A program made the translations under genes and the position numbers. A stretch of 64,000 nt of DNA from Acridotheres tristis (lineage: Eukaryota; Chordata; Aves; Passeriformes; Sturnidae), in NCBI GenBank assembly GCA_037013685.1, contig CM072892.1:19349501-19413500 (forward strand), in the 5' to 3' direction. Under the pieces are notes generated by a model. That model saw nothing but the letters and a program-made list of their open reading frames with translations, did no database searches and was not told where the DNA came from. Position 1 is the first letter of the stretch, and each line of letters starts with the position of its first letter. Shown one piece after another: positions 1 to 10,650 of this stretch.

Positions 1-3000
1 CTTGAGTGTCCTGTTATCTAATTAGGTAAGCCCCTGCTTTGCTGCCATTGAGACCAGGAATAATCCTATTAGAAATAATAGAGTTTATCGAGCTGTTGTG
101 AGGGCATAAGAAGTCCTTGTGAAGGGCATTGGTAAACCTGTTCTGTCATCCTCTTTTAACCCTGTTCCTCCAAAAGAGAAAGAGATCATTTCGTGTTTAG
201 GAAAGGATAATCATGAAATCAGCAAAAGGACTGCTTTAGTTGACAGAGGTGTTTGTTTAGTACTGAAAACGTCCAAGCTTTCTTGCTTGGCAGTGTAAGA
301 TGTAAGTAGCAAGCAACAAAATTGGCAAATTTCATAATGCCTTTATTTTAAAAAAGAAAAAGAAAAAAAGCTAAACAAAAAACCCCAAAAAACAAAACAA
401 AGAAACAAAAACAAAGAAACAAAAAACCCCAAACAAACAAAAAAATAAACAAAAAACCACACAAAAAAAAACAGTATAATGAGTCAGTGCAAATAAGGAT
501 CAATTTTAGCAAAATATATGGACTGGCATGAATGTGACCCGGGTAAGAGCTCAATATGTAGATAAAAAGCTTTTGATTCAGGACTGGTTTTAGCTGTAAC
601 AATAGAAAAAAATGCTTAAAATGGAACTTTTTCCAAAATGGAGGACATAATTTTTCTTACAGGGAAGTCATTCACCTTTCTCTGAAATACCAAGTCTAGG
701 GTTAAGGCAAAAGCCTGATCTAAAAAGTGATAGATTACTGTCAAACATTATGTCCTCAGATTCTTACTAGTGTAAAGTACTTTAAATTAAAAACCTCATT
801 TGCTGCTATGAGCAAAGAAGTTTCATTCACATTTTCCTCTTTCATATTCAGCTTAAATAAGCTGTTGAGGTCTCAGGAAGTGAGAAAATGAAAGAGGAGT
901 TAAATCCATTAAAAATAACTCAGCTAATGCATGTTGGACAGCCTCAGATTATTAAGAAGCATTACTGTATTGTCTGTTCCCTCTTAACTTAAGAGATTTC
1001 ATAAAGTCTAGGTTAAGAGCATTCTCCCTCTTTCCCCTTTCTTCTGTTTGAATGTCACTCTATAAAGCACCATAAATACAATAAGACAGCATGCAGAAAA
1101 ATTGGGTGAGGCTAAACTAAACAGAAAAGGCAGGTAACACGAGTCTTTTATATATCCTTACTGGGGAATAACAAGTCAGTCCTTTTTAAAGTACATTTTT
1201 GTACATTGAACTTGTTTTGTCCTTTACTGAAGCTGCAAAGTGTGAAAAAGAAATCATGCTTCTTGTATTTTCTGTCTCTTTGATATAGGTTGCTGCATCT
1301 AGATGATCTGTCAGTGACAAGTATGAGCTTATGCTGATGTGCTTTGCACCTGGGAAAACTGTAAAGAAGAAGGGAGTTATTGTGAATAACAGTGGACACA
1401 TCTGCTGAAAGTGAAGAAGTGAAAAACTAAACAAATAATGAAATAAGAGAGGCAGAAAACAGTAGAGAAAAAAGTGTAATCAAACATCTTGAGTAACAGG
1501 ATGTTACCAAGGGTAACAGGGCCCCCGGTCATGTCACCTTTAAAAAGTATGGAATGGAATTAGAAATAAAAGAAGTATTAAAATGCCTAGAAATATTAGA
1601 ATTTACATATGTAGAATTTCATGTGATCTGACCAAACTCCCTTAAAATTGCTTAGTGCTTTTGTGCAACCTGTAAAGAAATCGGAGGAAAGACTACATAA
1701 TTAGAAATTGAAGTTTTCCTGCATGATCTTCCATACTCCTGAAGTCTTTTCCATATGCCCAAGTCAATAAACTGTATTTCATTTCTTGGTTTGCTGGATG
1801 ATCTCCATCCTTTTGACCCTCCAATCTACCTTTGAGAGGGACACACTGAAGTCAAAGTGCAATGTACTCTTTGCTTTCCTTCCATTGTCCCTCTGTCTGC
1901 TGAAACATAAAGGAACAGTGGTCTTCCAAATCCCAAAGAAATCAGTTAGTTGAAAAGGACACCAGCAGGTATAACTAGTCTTTTAGTCCCCTTAATCAAC
2001 ATACAGCTCTAGCTAAAGTTAATCTCAAAGGTTATTATTCAGTCGAAGTCAAATTGCATGTTTTTTAGTAAAATTTCTTTCTGTCCCTCTTCAGGTTTAC
2101 TGGCATAAGAGTGTGCAAAATGTCTCATTTTTTATATCTTGTTTTTTTCTCACCATATTCTCTGATCACTTCTTTTTCTCTAAGTCTTGAGCAATAGATC
2201 TGCATCATATAGGCAGGCACATCTGAACATACAGGTTTTTGTAGACTGAATACACATACTGCTTTCTGAGTTTTCCCAGTTACTTCTTTCAAGAAGAAAA
2301 AACGGAAAGGACATGATGTCACAATCTATAAGTCACATCGTTTTAGTCACAATTATTACAAGGTCTTTGATTGCACTTAGACATTTATGTGGTGTGTTAT
2401 ACACAACAATCAGTGTCTCTGTGCCTCTTTCTTTGGAATACATCATGAAGCATAGAATAATCCTTATCTTGGCCTTTTCTGAAATACTTTTTAATTTCTT
2501 TCTCAAAGCTCTAGATATCATCACAGAAAAACATTTCTGCCTTAGACAAACAAAGAAAAGTCACTCTCTTCTCTGCCAACCTCTATTTGCACTGCAAAAT
2601 TTGTAAAAATGCATGGTTGATTAGTGATTAAATAAAGGTCTCATGTTTTGCACAGTGTCCACAGTGTTAACTTGGTTTATCACAAAGCTTTTCATTCCAG
2701 TGACATTCATCCATGGGACAGTTAAACTAAAAGAGACCAATCCATGTGAGCAGACTTTCTAAACTGTTAACCCTGCAGTCCATTCTACTTTATGGAACAA
2801 TAATCCAAAAAAAAAAAAAAGGCAAAGGATGAAATACAGAAGATTAGAGTATTTTTATTGTTCATGTTAACAGAATAGATCTTGTCCCTGCAGCACTAAC
2901 TTTGTACTTTTAAAGGACATTGAGAGTCGTAGTCTTGGCCAGATATTCCTTAATTATCCACAAATTATCAGGACTACTAAGAGTATCTTTGAAAAACGCC

Positions 3001-4085
3001 TGACTTTTCCTTAAAGTGCTGAGGAAGCTTCTTCTAGGAGGAAAATAACTGTTTAAGTACTGTCTCTAGTAGCAGGAAAACCTTGGAAAAATTGCCTAGA
3101 ACATTTTTTGTCTCTTTATTTTTAAACAGTATGACTTTAAGGAGATTTGTACAAGACCCATCTCTACCAGTAACTCTTTGTGTTGTCTGGCAAAGCTGTT
3201 TTATCTTTACTGTTTCTTAATCAGTAAAGCTAGTCATCATGTGACTGTTTTGGGTTTTTTTCCCTCACAGAAGACATTATAAGAGTGATCACTCACAATT
3301 ATTTTTGTTTTGGCCAAAACTTTTAGCAGGCTATTTCAGCTTTCTTTCAAAATTAAGTATTTTTCAGATTAAAAATTCTAAGCAGAGACATTTAAAATTG
3401 GAAAATAAATTACGGGTTTTCACTTGCATGTGAAAGGCTTTCATTTATAAGCCATGTCATTACTTCCTGCAGTGGTATTCATTCAGCTGGAAGACTCCTT
3501 CACTTCAAGGAAAAAAAAAAAAAAAGGAAGTTTTAAGGTTATCTCCTTATTTTTCTTTTCCATTTGAAACTAAGTTTTCTGTAGTACAGTTTTGTCACTA
3601 CCTTTTTGTTTTGCTGCACTAAACACATTAACATTGAAATCTAGTTTTGAAATTCCTGGTGCTTTGCTAACAAAAATAACTCCTACAGTGTCCACTACAA
3701 AGCTAGGAAACTGCAAGAAAATCTGAACTGGAATCACTAGCTAAGCACTCAAAGCATATTAAGCCTGGTTTGCAGCCTTAGCACTCCACTTTTAAAAATC
3801 ATATGATTAGAGTAAGAATGACATCCTTCCCGAATTGCTGTGAGGTTTTGTTTATTGTAGTCTTTGCTTTGTTTTAAATAAAAAACCCAAAATGTAATCA
3901 TCATTAGAGAATCTAAAAGCAAGTGTGATATGGAGAATGAACATGTTCACTTATGCATTAGAAATTACAGGCTTTTTTTACCTTTTTTTTTTTCTCATGA
4001 CAACATTTTGTTTTATTTTACCCTTAACAAATGTGATTATGAAAATAAATCCTTTCCAGAATGACTTACAGGTTTTCAGTCCTTT
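1..4085. other. Unique AT-rich non-coding sequence
   Basis: No reading frame here has the length, motifs or splice context of a gene. The stretch is AT-rich, with scattered homopolymer A runs (2807-2820 and 3511-3525) and an A-rich tract near its start. No LINE tail, LTR edge or RNA gene was recognised. Short open frames around 1148-1434 and 2125-2606 have no recognisable protein features. Confidence 0.7.
350..472. repeat. A-rich low-complexity tract (AAAC/AAAAACCCC type)
   Basis: This stretch is almost entirely A with single C or G interruptions and repeated blocks of A followed by CCCC. Read on the minus strand it gives a hydrophobic Phe/Leu-rich open frame, which is an artefact of composition. 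It could be an old retroposon tail, but no LINE body lies beside it. Confidence 0.85.
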
Positions 4086-4089
4086 CTTA

Positions 4090-5560
4090 TTTCCTAAGTA
4101 ACCTTAAGCCTAAGCGACTGGACAGAGTCACCTCCACACCAAATCACTGCAGCTTTGTTGTTTTTGCTGGATGTGTCTATAAAAACAGTTGGTCCGTTGA
4201 CAGAGGTCATGCTGCAGTGACACTTTGCACACAGAGGGAGGTTACCCATCTCCATCCATAAACAATGTGAGGGATAATGGATAGATAATTGCCCAGAAAA
4301 ATCTGCAAGAGCAATTTGAAAGTTGGTGTCTTCTGATAGCAACCATGCCAAATTGTCTTTACTTGCAAGTATGTAAATGGTATGTGGATCTGGGCTGTTG
4401 AGAGTTTGTAGTAGCTCTCTGCCTTTCTTAACTGAATACAAGAACATATCATTAACAGTCCATTCAGTCATTGCTGCTGTGTCAGGTAAGAATAACCTTT
4501 CTAACTCCTCCAAAGGGTCTTTATCATCAACAAACCACTGAAACAGAACAGCAAAATGTTGACATTTACTAGCAATTATAGCAAGGTACACAGATTTATC
4601 AGGATCCCACCTCCAATTTTGTTGGTTTTCTACTGCTTCAGCACAGTGTGCAAGGGCAGTTTTAGCTTCTGGAGTCAGCTGTCAAAGCCAATGTAGGTAG
4701 GAGTTTCCTCTGACTAAGTAAAAGAAAGGGTGTAAAAGTTCTGTACATAGACCCAAAACAGGACGCAAACAATTCAAGGAACCTAGCAGTTTCTGAAATT
4801 CATTTAAAGTTAGGGTGTCTTTAACACAAAGTCTTTAAGGCTGAGGGAGGATGATCTGCTGAGTAATTCTCCACCCCAGATAATGCCACGGGGATTCACG
4901 TTGAACCTTTTCGGGTGCCACAATGAGTCCTGCATTTTGAATTGCCTGCATGACAGCTACCTGAATAGAACATAAGATGGATTGATAGTGAGCTGCAAGT
5001 AGAATGCCATCCATATAATGATATGTGGCTGCAGCAGGAAAATTACCACAGCTGGGCTGCAGGACAAGATCAACTACCCTTTGACATACAGTGGGACTGT
5101 TACACGTGCTTTGTGGCAACATGGTCCAATGAAATCTCTTCACTGGTTCTGCATGATTCAAGGTAGGCACAGAAAAGGCAAACTGAAGTGCATCATCAGT
5201 ATGTAGAGGGATGGTGGAAAAACAGTCTTTTAGGTTTAAAATTACTAAGGGCTAGTTGAGAGGAATCATTCTGGGTGATGGAAGCCTGGGCTGCAGAGCC
5301 TCCACAGGTTCAATAATTGCATTTATTTCCTGTAGATCTTGTAATAATAGCCACTTGCTATTTTGCTTAGATATACAGCATATAGGGTGTTCCAGGGGAT
5401 AGAAGATGGTCAGATACGGCCTATTTTAAATTTAGTAGCCATTTCTTTCGTAGGCCAATGTGGGCCAATGTGGGCCATTGGCCAACCCACACAGGGTCTT
5501 CAGCCTGCCATGTGAGCTTACATATGTGCAGTATTTCATTTTGGAATGGCTGATCCAAAT
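4090..5560 (-). pseudogene. ERV pol pseudogene (reverse transcriptase and start of RNase H)
   Basis: Fragments in different frames follow the order of a retroviral reverse transcriptase. An N-terminal segment with VWVGQWP lies near 5490, a finger/palm segment at about 5410-5170, the palm catalytic strand at 5000-5020, thumb and connection at about 4840-4200, and the first RNase H strand (VFIDTSSKN) near 4180. Lesions visible in the sequence include a frameshift at two extra 10-bp units (5455-5474), an in-frame TAG at 5252-5254, Asn instead of Asp at the first catalytic palm position (5234-5236), Gly instead of the second Asp in the YMDG motif (5006-5017), and a TGA near 4680. It stops just after the first RNase H catalytic Asp (about 4175-4177), and no integrase follows. 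Two separate active-site losses mean the enzyme could not work even if frames were intact. Confidence 0.88.
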
Positions 5561-5565
5561 GGCTC

Positions 5566-6290
5566 CTATGAAAAAGGTTTTCCAGTGAGGTTGAGTCTAT
5601 TTGTGTGGTTGTTCCAAATTGTCCCAGAATATCTCTCCCCCATAATGTGTATGGTTTTAGAGGCAATGGAAGGGGCAATCTGGGCAGTTTGCCCATCAGG
5701 GCCAAGGACAAGGACAAGGTGAGAGCTTTGTCTAGGGTGTTGCATTCCTCCCACTCCAATTAGGGTCGATATGGGGCTGATTGTGGGCCAATTACTAGAC
5801 CATTCATTGCTTTTAATGATAGAGACATCAGCTCCAGTATCAATAAGTCCTTTAAATTTTTTGCCATTTATAGTGCATGTTGACATTGGCTGAGCTGCTG
5901 TAATAGAGCTTGCCCACAAAACCTGTGACTGGCCTGTGTTACCAAAGTTATTTGTGCCATGTTTACCCTTGCCAATAGGGGTTTTGTTGGTAAAGGGAAT
6001 AAGTTGTGCTATACATTGGCCTGCAGGTATAAAGCAGGGTGACACAAGAATCTATAGCACAATTTGTATTTCACCTTCATAATCCAAATCAATAACTCCA
6101 GGTAGTACAAAAAGTCACAATTTAGTGGCACAGGAATGCCCTATTAGCAAAGTATGGATCACCAAGGGGTCCCCACAGTCCAGTGGGAACTAAATGTACT
6201 GAAGATGCCATAAGAGTTACTGATTCCCTGGAGGCAAGGTACAGCCCTGCACTGCCTGTGGCTACAGGTAGGAGCTTGCTTGCCATTTCT
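5566..6290 (-). pseudogene. ERV dUTPase-protease (pro) pseudogene
   Basis: The first part resembles a retroviral dUTPase. An N-terminal AGLYL segment lies near 6250, a GVIDLDY segment near 6080, and an IPAGQCIAQL segment near 6020. This enzyme family hydrolyses dUTP. The second part is an aspartic protease: the active-site loop LIDTGAD lies at 5827-5847, followed by a GVGG flap-like segment and, in another frame, WGRDILGQ near 5640. Retroviral proteases of this kind cut the Gag-Pro-Pol polyprotein as dimers. In-frame stops interrupt the dUTPase (for example near 6050 and 6120), and the protease changes frame near 5650, so no intact product is possible. The longest open piece is 5566-6045. The catalytic Asp-Thr-Gly is still present. 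The dUTPase-plus-protease arrangement supports a class II retrovirus. Confidence 0.85.
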
Positions 6291-6309
6291 TTGATTTTTT
6301 GGTATCAAA

Positions 6310-6725
6310 AAAATGAGAGGCAAAACATTTGGCAAATACCCCACCCTTCTTTCTTCCTTCCCCAGCATGATTTCATTTAGTATGAAATATCCCTTTGGTG
6401 ACTATTTGGTAACCCTAACCCTAGGCAGAGCAGGAAAAGGTGCATGGGGGTGAGGCCAAGGAGAAAAGTGTGAAGGGAGCAATGCTGGGACAGCATCACA
6501 CTCACTTGGATCACCTGTCCCAGCTGTGTTTCCTCCCAATCTCCCGTGCACACCATTTCCTCACCTTCACAGCGATACAAAAAGCAAGAGACCTTGGCTC
6601 TCTGTAAGACCTGTTCAGAAATTAAGAAACCCCTCCATATTATCAATACTGCTTCCAGTTCACATCCAAAACACAGCCTCATACCAGCCTCTGCGAAGAA
6701 AATTACCACAGCCTAAAGAAGTACA
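6310..6725 (-). mobile_element. Partial LTR (U3 side) beside the provirus
   Basis: Compared by eye with the plus-strand LTR at 30941-31509, the reverse complement of this stretch aligns over the first half of that LTR. Shared blocks include AATTTTCTTC near the start, the GAGCCAAGG block, a GGACAGGTGA-like block, and CCAAAGGGATATT followed by a GGAAGAAG-rich run. It carries extra sequence of about 100 bases (roughly 6420-6510) not present in the other copy. The right edge near 6725 (CA on the plus strand, TG on the minus strand) fits an LTR start. The left side fades out before the R region. It lies in the position and orientation of a 5' LTR for the pro-pol region, but gag is missing between them, so direct joining is inferred. 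Confidence 0.75.
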
Positions 6726-8990
6726 CCTAAAAATCCAGTCCATATCCTATAGATAGTACACGTTTTTGACCCTACTGTACAGGAAGTTCCAAAATAAGAC
6801 AGCTTGACACGGCATAATTACCAGATAACCATGCTACTTTTTAGATGGAAAAGACTTTTAATCTCCCTTGCTGGCCACCAAATTTAACAAAAAGGAACAT
6901 TTTAACATTTGACAACAGAGACCTATAGGTAATAAAGAAAATGCAGCTACAAGGATCATCAGCTGCCAAAAAGAATCTGTGCAGGGAAGATGAATGGGAC
7001 TTCACTGGAGACCAGTTATCAGATTTTAAAGTTATATTTAATCTCTTCACCTCCACATAAATACAATTTTTATGCTTTTAAAAGCAGCAGTACATTGTGT
7101 TTTACATGATATTTAGGACCAAAATAATTAGTCCTGCCTATATTAATGGTTTAATTCCAGTCACTTAATAATTTCATCCTTGTCAGAATAAATGCACAAA
7201 ATTCACTTTACCAATTACAAGCAATCATTAACACATTATGAAACTGGAGTATTGGCTTCAAATCTAAATAAATAAAGAAAAACTGCTGCTTTTATGGAGA
7301 AAGGGATGTTACTATTTGTCAATCAAATGAATGATGCCAATGCACACTGGTAGGCAATAAAACCCAAAGTATTCTACTGTTGGATCATTTCTCACATATT
7401 ACTGCCTGGCTCACAGGCTCAATAGTCTGACAATGCTGAAGAAGGCTGTGAGATAAACTCAATTTCTTTTGTCAAGGCTCAGCATGAAGACGATTTTTTA
7501 AAATTCTAATTCACTTGGAGGTGCTTCTAAAGAAATTTGACTGTAATTAAAATCCGAAGTGAAAATTATACCATTGGCTTATAGACCTACAGTCTGTGAC
7601 AAAATGACTTGGGAATAGAAATGGATTTCTATACCCTGAAAATTATTTTCCCATTCTTCCTCATAATTAACCTGAAGTGGATCAATTCCTCTTGTGAAAA
7701 AGCAGACAAAATCTCTGTTCCAGTTACTACTCTGACAGGCCCTGACATACTGTAGAGGAGCTCCAATTCCTCAGACATCAGCTTCTTAACGACAAAAATG
7801 TTTCTTAATCAACTGCCTTTGCAATTGAACTGAAGGGGAAAATAAAGTCTTTTCAGAACATTTCCGTATATTTGTATTTGAAACTGTGGGTAGTTGTCTT
7901 CAAACTTCCACCCTTAGATTGCTGAACTGTGCTCCATATCCAACCAGATCTTATCTAGACTCATTCAAAAGGAATTTACTTAAAAAACCAGCCTAGGCAG
8001 CTGACTAGAAAATCAGATCCAGGCTGAACAGTAATACAAAAAACTAAGGTTTTGGGAAGCTTCACTAAGATTCTGCCAAAAGATAGATAACATTTTCTTC
8101 CAATTCTGACTAGATTTGACCTGATCCGAGGTTAGTCAGTTCAGTTCAGCTCAAAGTATAAGTAATACTTTTAAAAAATATGTAAGACTCTATTAAGAGG
8201 AAAAAAATCCCTAGAATCAGGAAGATTAAACACAATTGTTGCATCTCAAGTAGATATACAAATATATTGGCCTCTTCTCAGCAAGGATTTAAAAGAACCT
8301 GCTGCTTGTACATTATGAAAATGTGAGCTCACTGTTTAAATTACCTATGGTGATCGTCAGCCAACAGTGAATAAAATGTGGTAATTATATCATATTGATA
8401 TGCACACTCCAAGAGCAAGAGTTATTTTCAAAGGTTAATTATTTACCTAACCCCTCTCTCTTCATCTTTCCTATTCACACAGCTCAGTCTCTGCAAAAAC
8501 CACATGGAATAAGGCTTATTTTCTTTCTTAGTAAAGTTAGACCATCAAAAAATACATTCTGCATTCCAGAAAAAGTTACTAAGGATGACTATTAAACATG
8601 GATTGTACTCAAAATAATGCAGGTGGGAAGAGTACTTGAATTTGCACCTAGCCTGGCAGCATCAGATACTTAAACATAGGCTACTAACATAAGATATTGA
8701 AATTATTTATGTTTTTAACCTGCTAGATACTGCATCTGTGGATGTTTAAATGAACCCAGTTTTTGCATGCACTTTTCTGACACTAGTCTGAAAGCATATT
8801 TACAAAAGTTATGACAGGAAAGCTGCTGTCTAGGAAGCTGGAATTCAGAATTTAAGACAACTATCAGAATTTTATTTCCACAAATGAAGGTTTAATATTC
8901 ACTAGTTTTAGTCAAGGGTTTTGACCCAGTACTCTGTACTTAGTCTTATGAATCTACACTCTTGTGAGATTTCTTTTTCTTGGCATTTAA
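6726..8990. other. Unique AT-rich non-coding sequence
   Basis: I see no gene, LTR or LINE edge in this stretch. Open frames at 6841-7056 (minus) and 8395-8595 (plus) are short and have no recognisable motif or splice context. Composition matches the surrounding non-repeat DNA. Confidence 0.65.
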
Positions 8991-9772
8991 GATCATAGGA
9001 TCATAGAATAGTTGAGGTTGTAAAAACTTTTTAAGGTCCTCTAGTCCAATGCCCCTAGCATGAGCAGGGACATATTTCACTAGACCAAGTTGCTCACAGC
9101 ACCATCCAACCTGACCTTAAATGTTGCCAGGGATGGGGCATCTACCACCTCTCTGAACAACCTGTTCCAGTGTTTCACCACCCTCATGGTAAAAAATTTC
9201 TTGCTTATGTCTGGGCTGAATCTACCCTCTTTTAGTTTAAAACAATTGCCTCTTATATCACAGTAGGACCTGCTAAAATGCTTGTCTGCATCTTTCTTAC
9301 ATGCACCCTTTAAATATTTGAAGGGTAGAATAAGGTCTCCCCAGAATCTCCTCAAGGCTGAAAACCCCTACACTCCCACCAGTCCTCATAGGAAAACTGT
9401 TCCATTCCTCTGATCATTTTTGTAGCCCTCCTTTGGACCCACTCCAGTGGGCCCATAGATTTCTTGTAGTGAGGACCTCTGAGCTGGATACAATACTCCA
9501 GGTGAGGTCTCATGAGAGCACAATACAGGGAAGAATCACCTCCCTTGACATGCTGTATTGGATGCAGCCCTTTCTGGGCCTATGGTTCCCCTTCTGTGCT
9601 TTGCATGTTCATGGACATTGCTGGCTTATATCCATGTTTTTCATCCACCAGCACCCTGGTGTCCTTCTCTGCAGAGTTGCTTTTAATGTCTTTATCTCTC
9701 AACAAGTATTGATATTGGGAGTTGACTCAACCCAGGTGCAAGACCTTGCACTATAGTTGCATTGAGGTTACA
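8991..9772 (-). mobile_element. CR1 LINE, 5'-truncated 3' portion
   Basis: The left edge starts with GATCATAGGATCATAGAATA, the reverse complement of the repeated ATTCTATG tail that ends CR1 elements. It is followed by the usual CR1 3' region read on the minus strand. The minus frame at 9080-9355 includes KKFFTMRVVKHWNRL and REVVDAPSLATFK, as in the C-terminal part of CR1 ORF2-type proteins. Similarity continues to about 9772 (AGACCTTGCACT block) and then fades, as expected of a 5'-truncated copy. The plus-strand open frames at 9433-9756 are shadows. The 5' boundary is approximate. Confidence 0.9.
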
Positions 9773-10152
9773 GAAGCAGATGAAATGAAAGACATTTTAA
9801 TGACAGTGAAGGAGAAAGAAAAAAAGTTTGAAATATTTTGGACTTGTGTCCATCATTTCTAGAAAACGAATGTACAAGAAATTAATTTCTCATGGAAAGA
9901 ACATACATGTATTTTGTATGTATCTTTCTCAAATTTCAGAGAAGGAAAAAAACTAGGGCTTTAATTCCAAGAATTTAAGATGAGAAGAAGACATATTATA
10001 CTTTTCAAAATCTTTACTTCTATTCCCAGAGGCTGACAAGAGTGAATCTCTCACTAGTTTGAGAATTCACGTTTGGGACAAAAAGACAGTTTGGACACAT
10101 TAATCCTCTTCCTGGATCGTTAGGGCATACTAACCATTTTGACCCTAGTCAT
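9773..10152. other. Unique non-coding spacer
   Basis: This is AT-rich sequence between the CR1 tail and the possible LTR. No feature was recognised. Confidence 0.6.
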
Positions 10153-10650
10153 TGTTGCTGCTAGTTAAGGATTAACCCTTGGAACGGCCATAAGAACACA
10201 CAGCAACATGGTCCCCTCTCAGGATAGGAAAGAGAGAGAGACTTTATTGTAACACACACTCCTTAAATACACTCGAATTCTACTCCAGGGACAGAGTACA
10301 GCCCACTGGTCAGAGCGGGCAGCACCTCTTGCACAGATGTTTTCACTATAGACAACAGAGTTCTCCAAATACACACTCTGTAAACAGCAGCAGGTGCCTT
10401 TGTTTGTTCCTGGGAAAACCTCTGCTCCCAGGCCAGACCCTGGGAAAGCCCCGTGTTCTCACGAAGCCTTCCCATGGGCAACTGTGTATCTACAAGTCAT
10501 GGCTGAAAATTTTGGCTTTCTGCAGAGAGGTACAGACAAGAAACAAACCCACCACTGAGCCTTCTCAAAGCCACCTGAAGTGTTGCTGGACTCACTGAAG
10601 GAAGATAAAATCTCCTTTGTCCTTTGTTTCTCCTGATTTCTCATTAAGTC
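10153..10650 (-). mobile_element. Possible retroviral LTR (minus strand)
   Basis: Read on the minus strand, a GC-richer block leads to a TATA-like GTATTTAAGG (10261-10270). An AATAAA polyadenylation signal (10243-10248) follows closely, and the block ends near AGCAGCAACA at 10153. TATA box and polyadenylation signal this close together would give a very short R region, which is known for class II retroviral LTRs. The left edge reads TG on the plus strand (CA as the LTR end). I could not fix the right edge, and I saw no target-site duplication or internal retroviral sequence beside it. An alternative is an old host promoter or terminal exon on the minus strand. Confidence 0.45.

Larger units (their letters stand above)
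4090..6725 (-). mobile_element. Decayed class II (ERVK/beta-like) endogenous retrovirus, partial
   Basis: Read on the minus strand, the order is a partial LTR (6725 to about 6310), a dUTPase-protease region (about 6290 to 5566) and a pol region with reverse transcriptase and the first part of RNase H (about 5560 to 4090). A dUTPase domain joined ahead of the protease is typical of beta-type and related class II retroviruses, which is the basis for the class. Gag, the rest of RNase H, integrase, env and the 3' LTR were not found, so the copy is deleted at both ends of its internal region. Stops, frameshifts and changed catalytic residues show it is an old, inactive fossil. The LTR piece belongs to the same family as the solo LTR at 30941-31509. 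Confidence 0.85.

Noticed and set aside
348..602. Minus-strand 84-codon hydrophobic open frame that could be taken for a membrane protein
   Set aside because: The Phe/Leu-rich half is just the reverse of the A-rich low-complexity tract at 350-472.
6411..6424. CCCTAACCCTA, a possible interstitial telomere repeat
   Set aside because: Only two units are present, which is within chance, and they lie inside the LTR piece.
9080..9355. Minus-strand 91-codon open frame that resembles a conserved protein
   Set aside because: It is the C-terminal part of CR1 LINE ORF2, within a truncated element with the CR1 tail next to it.
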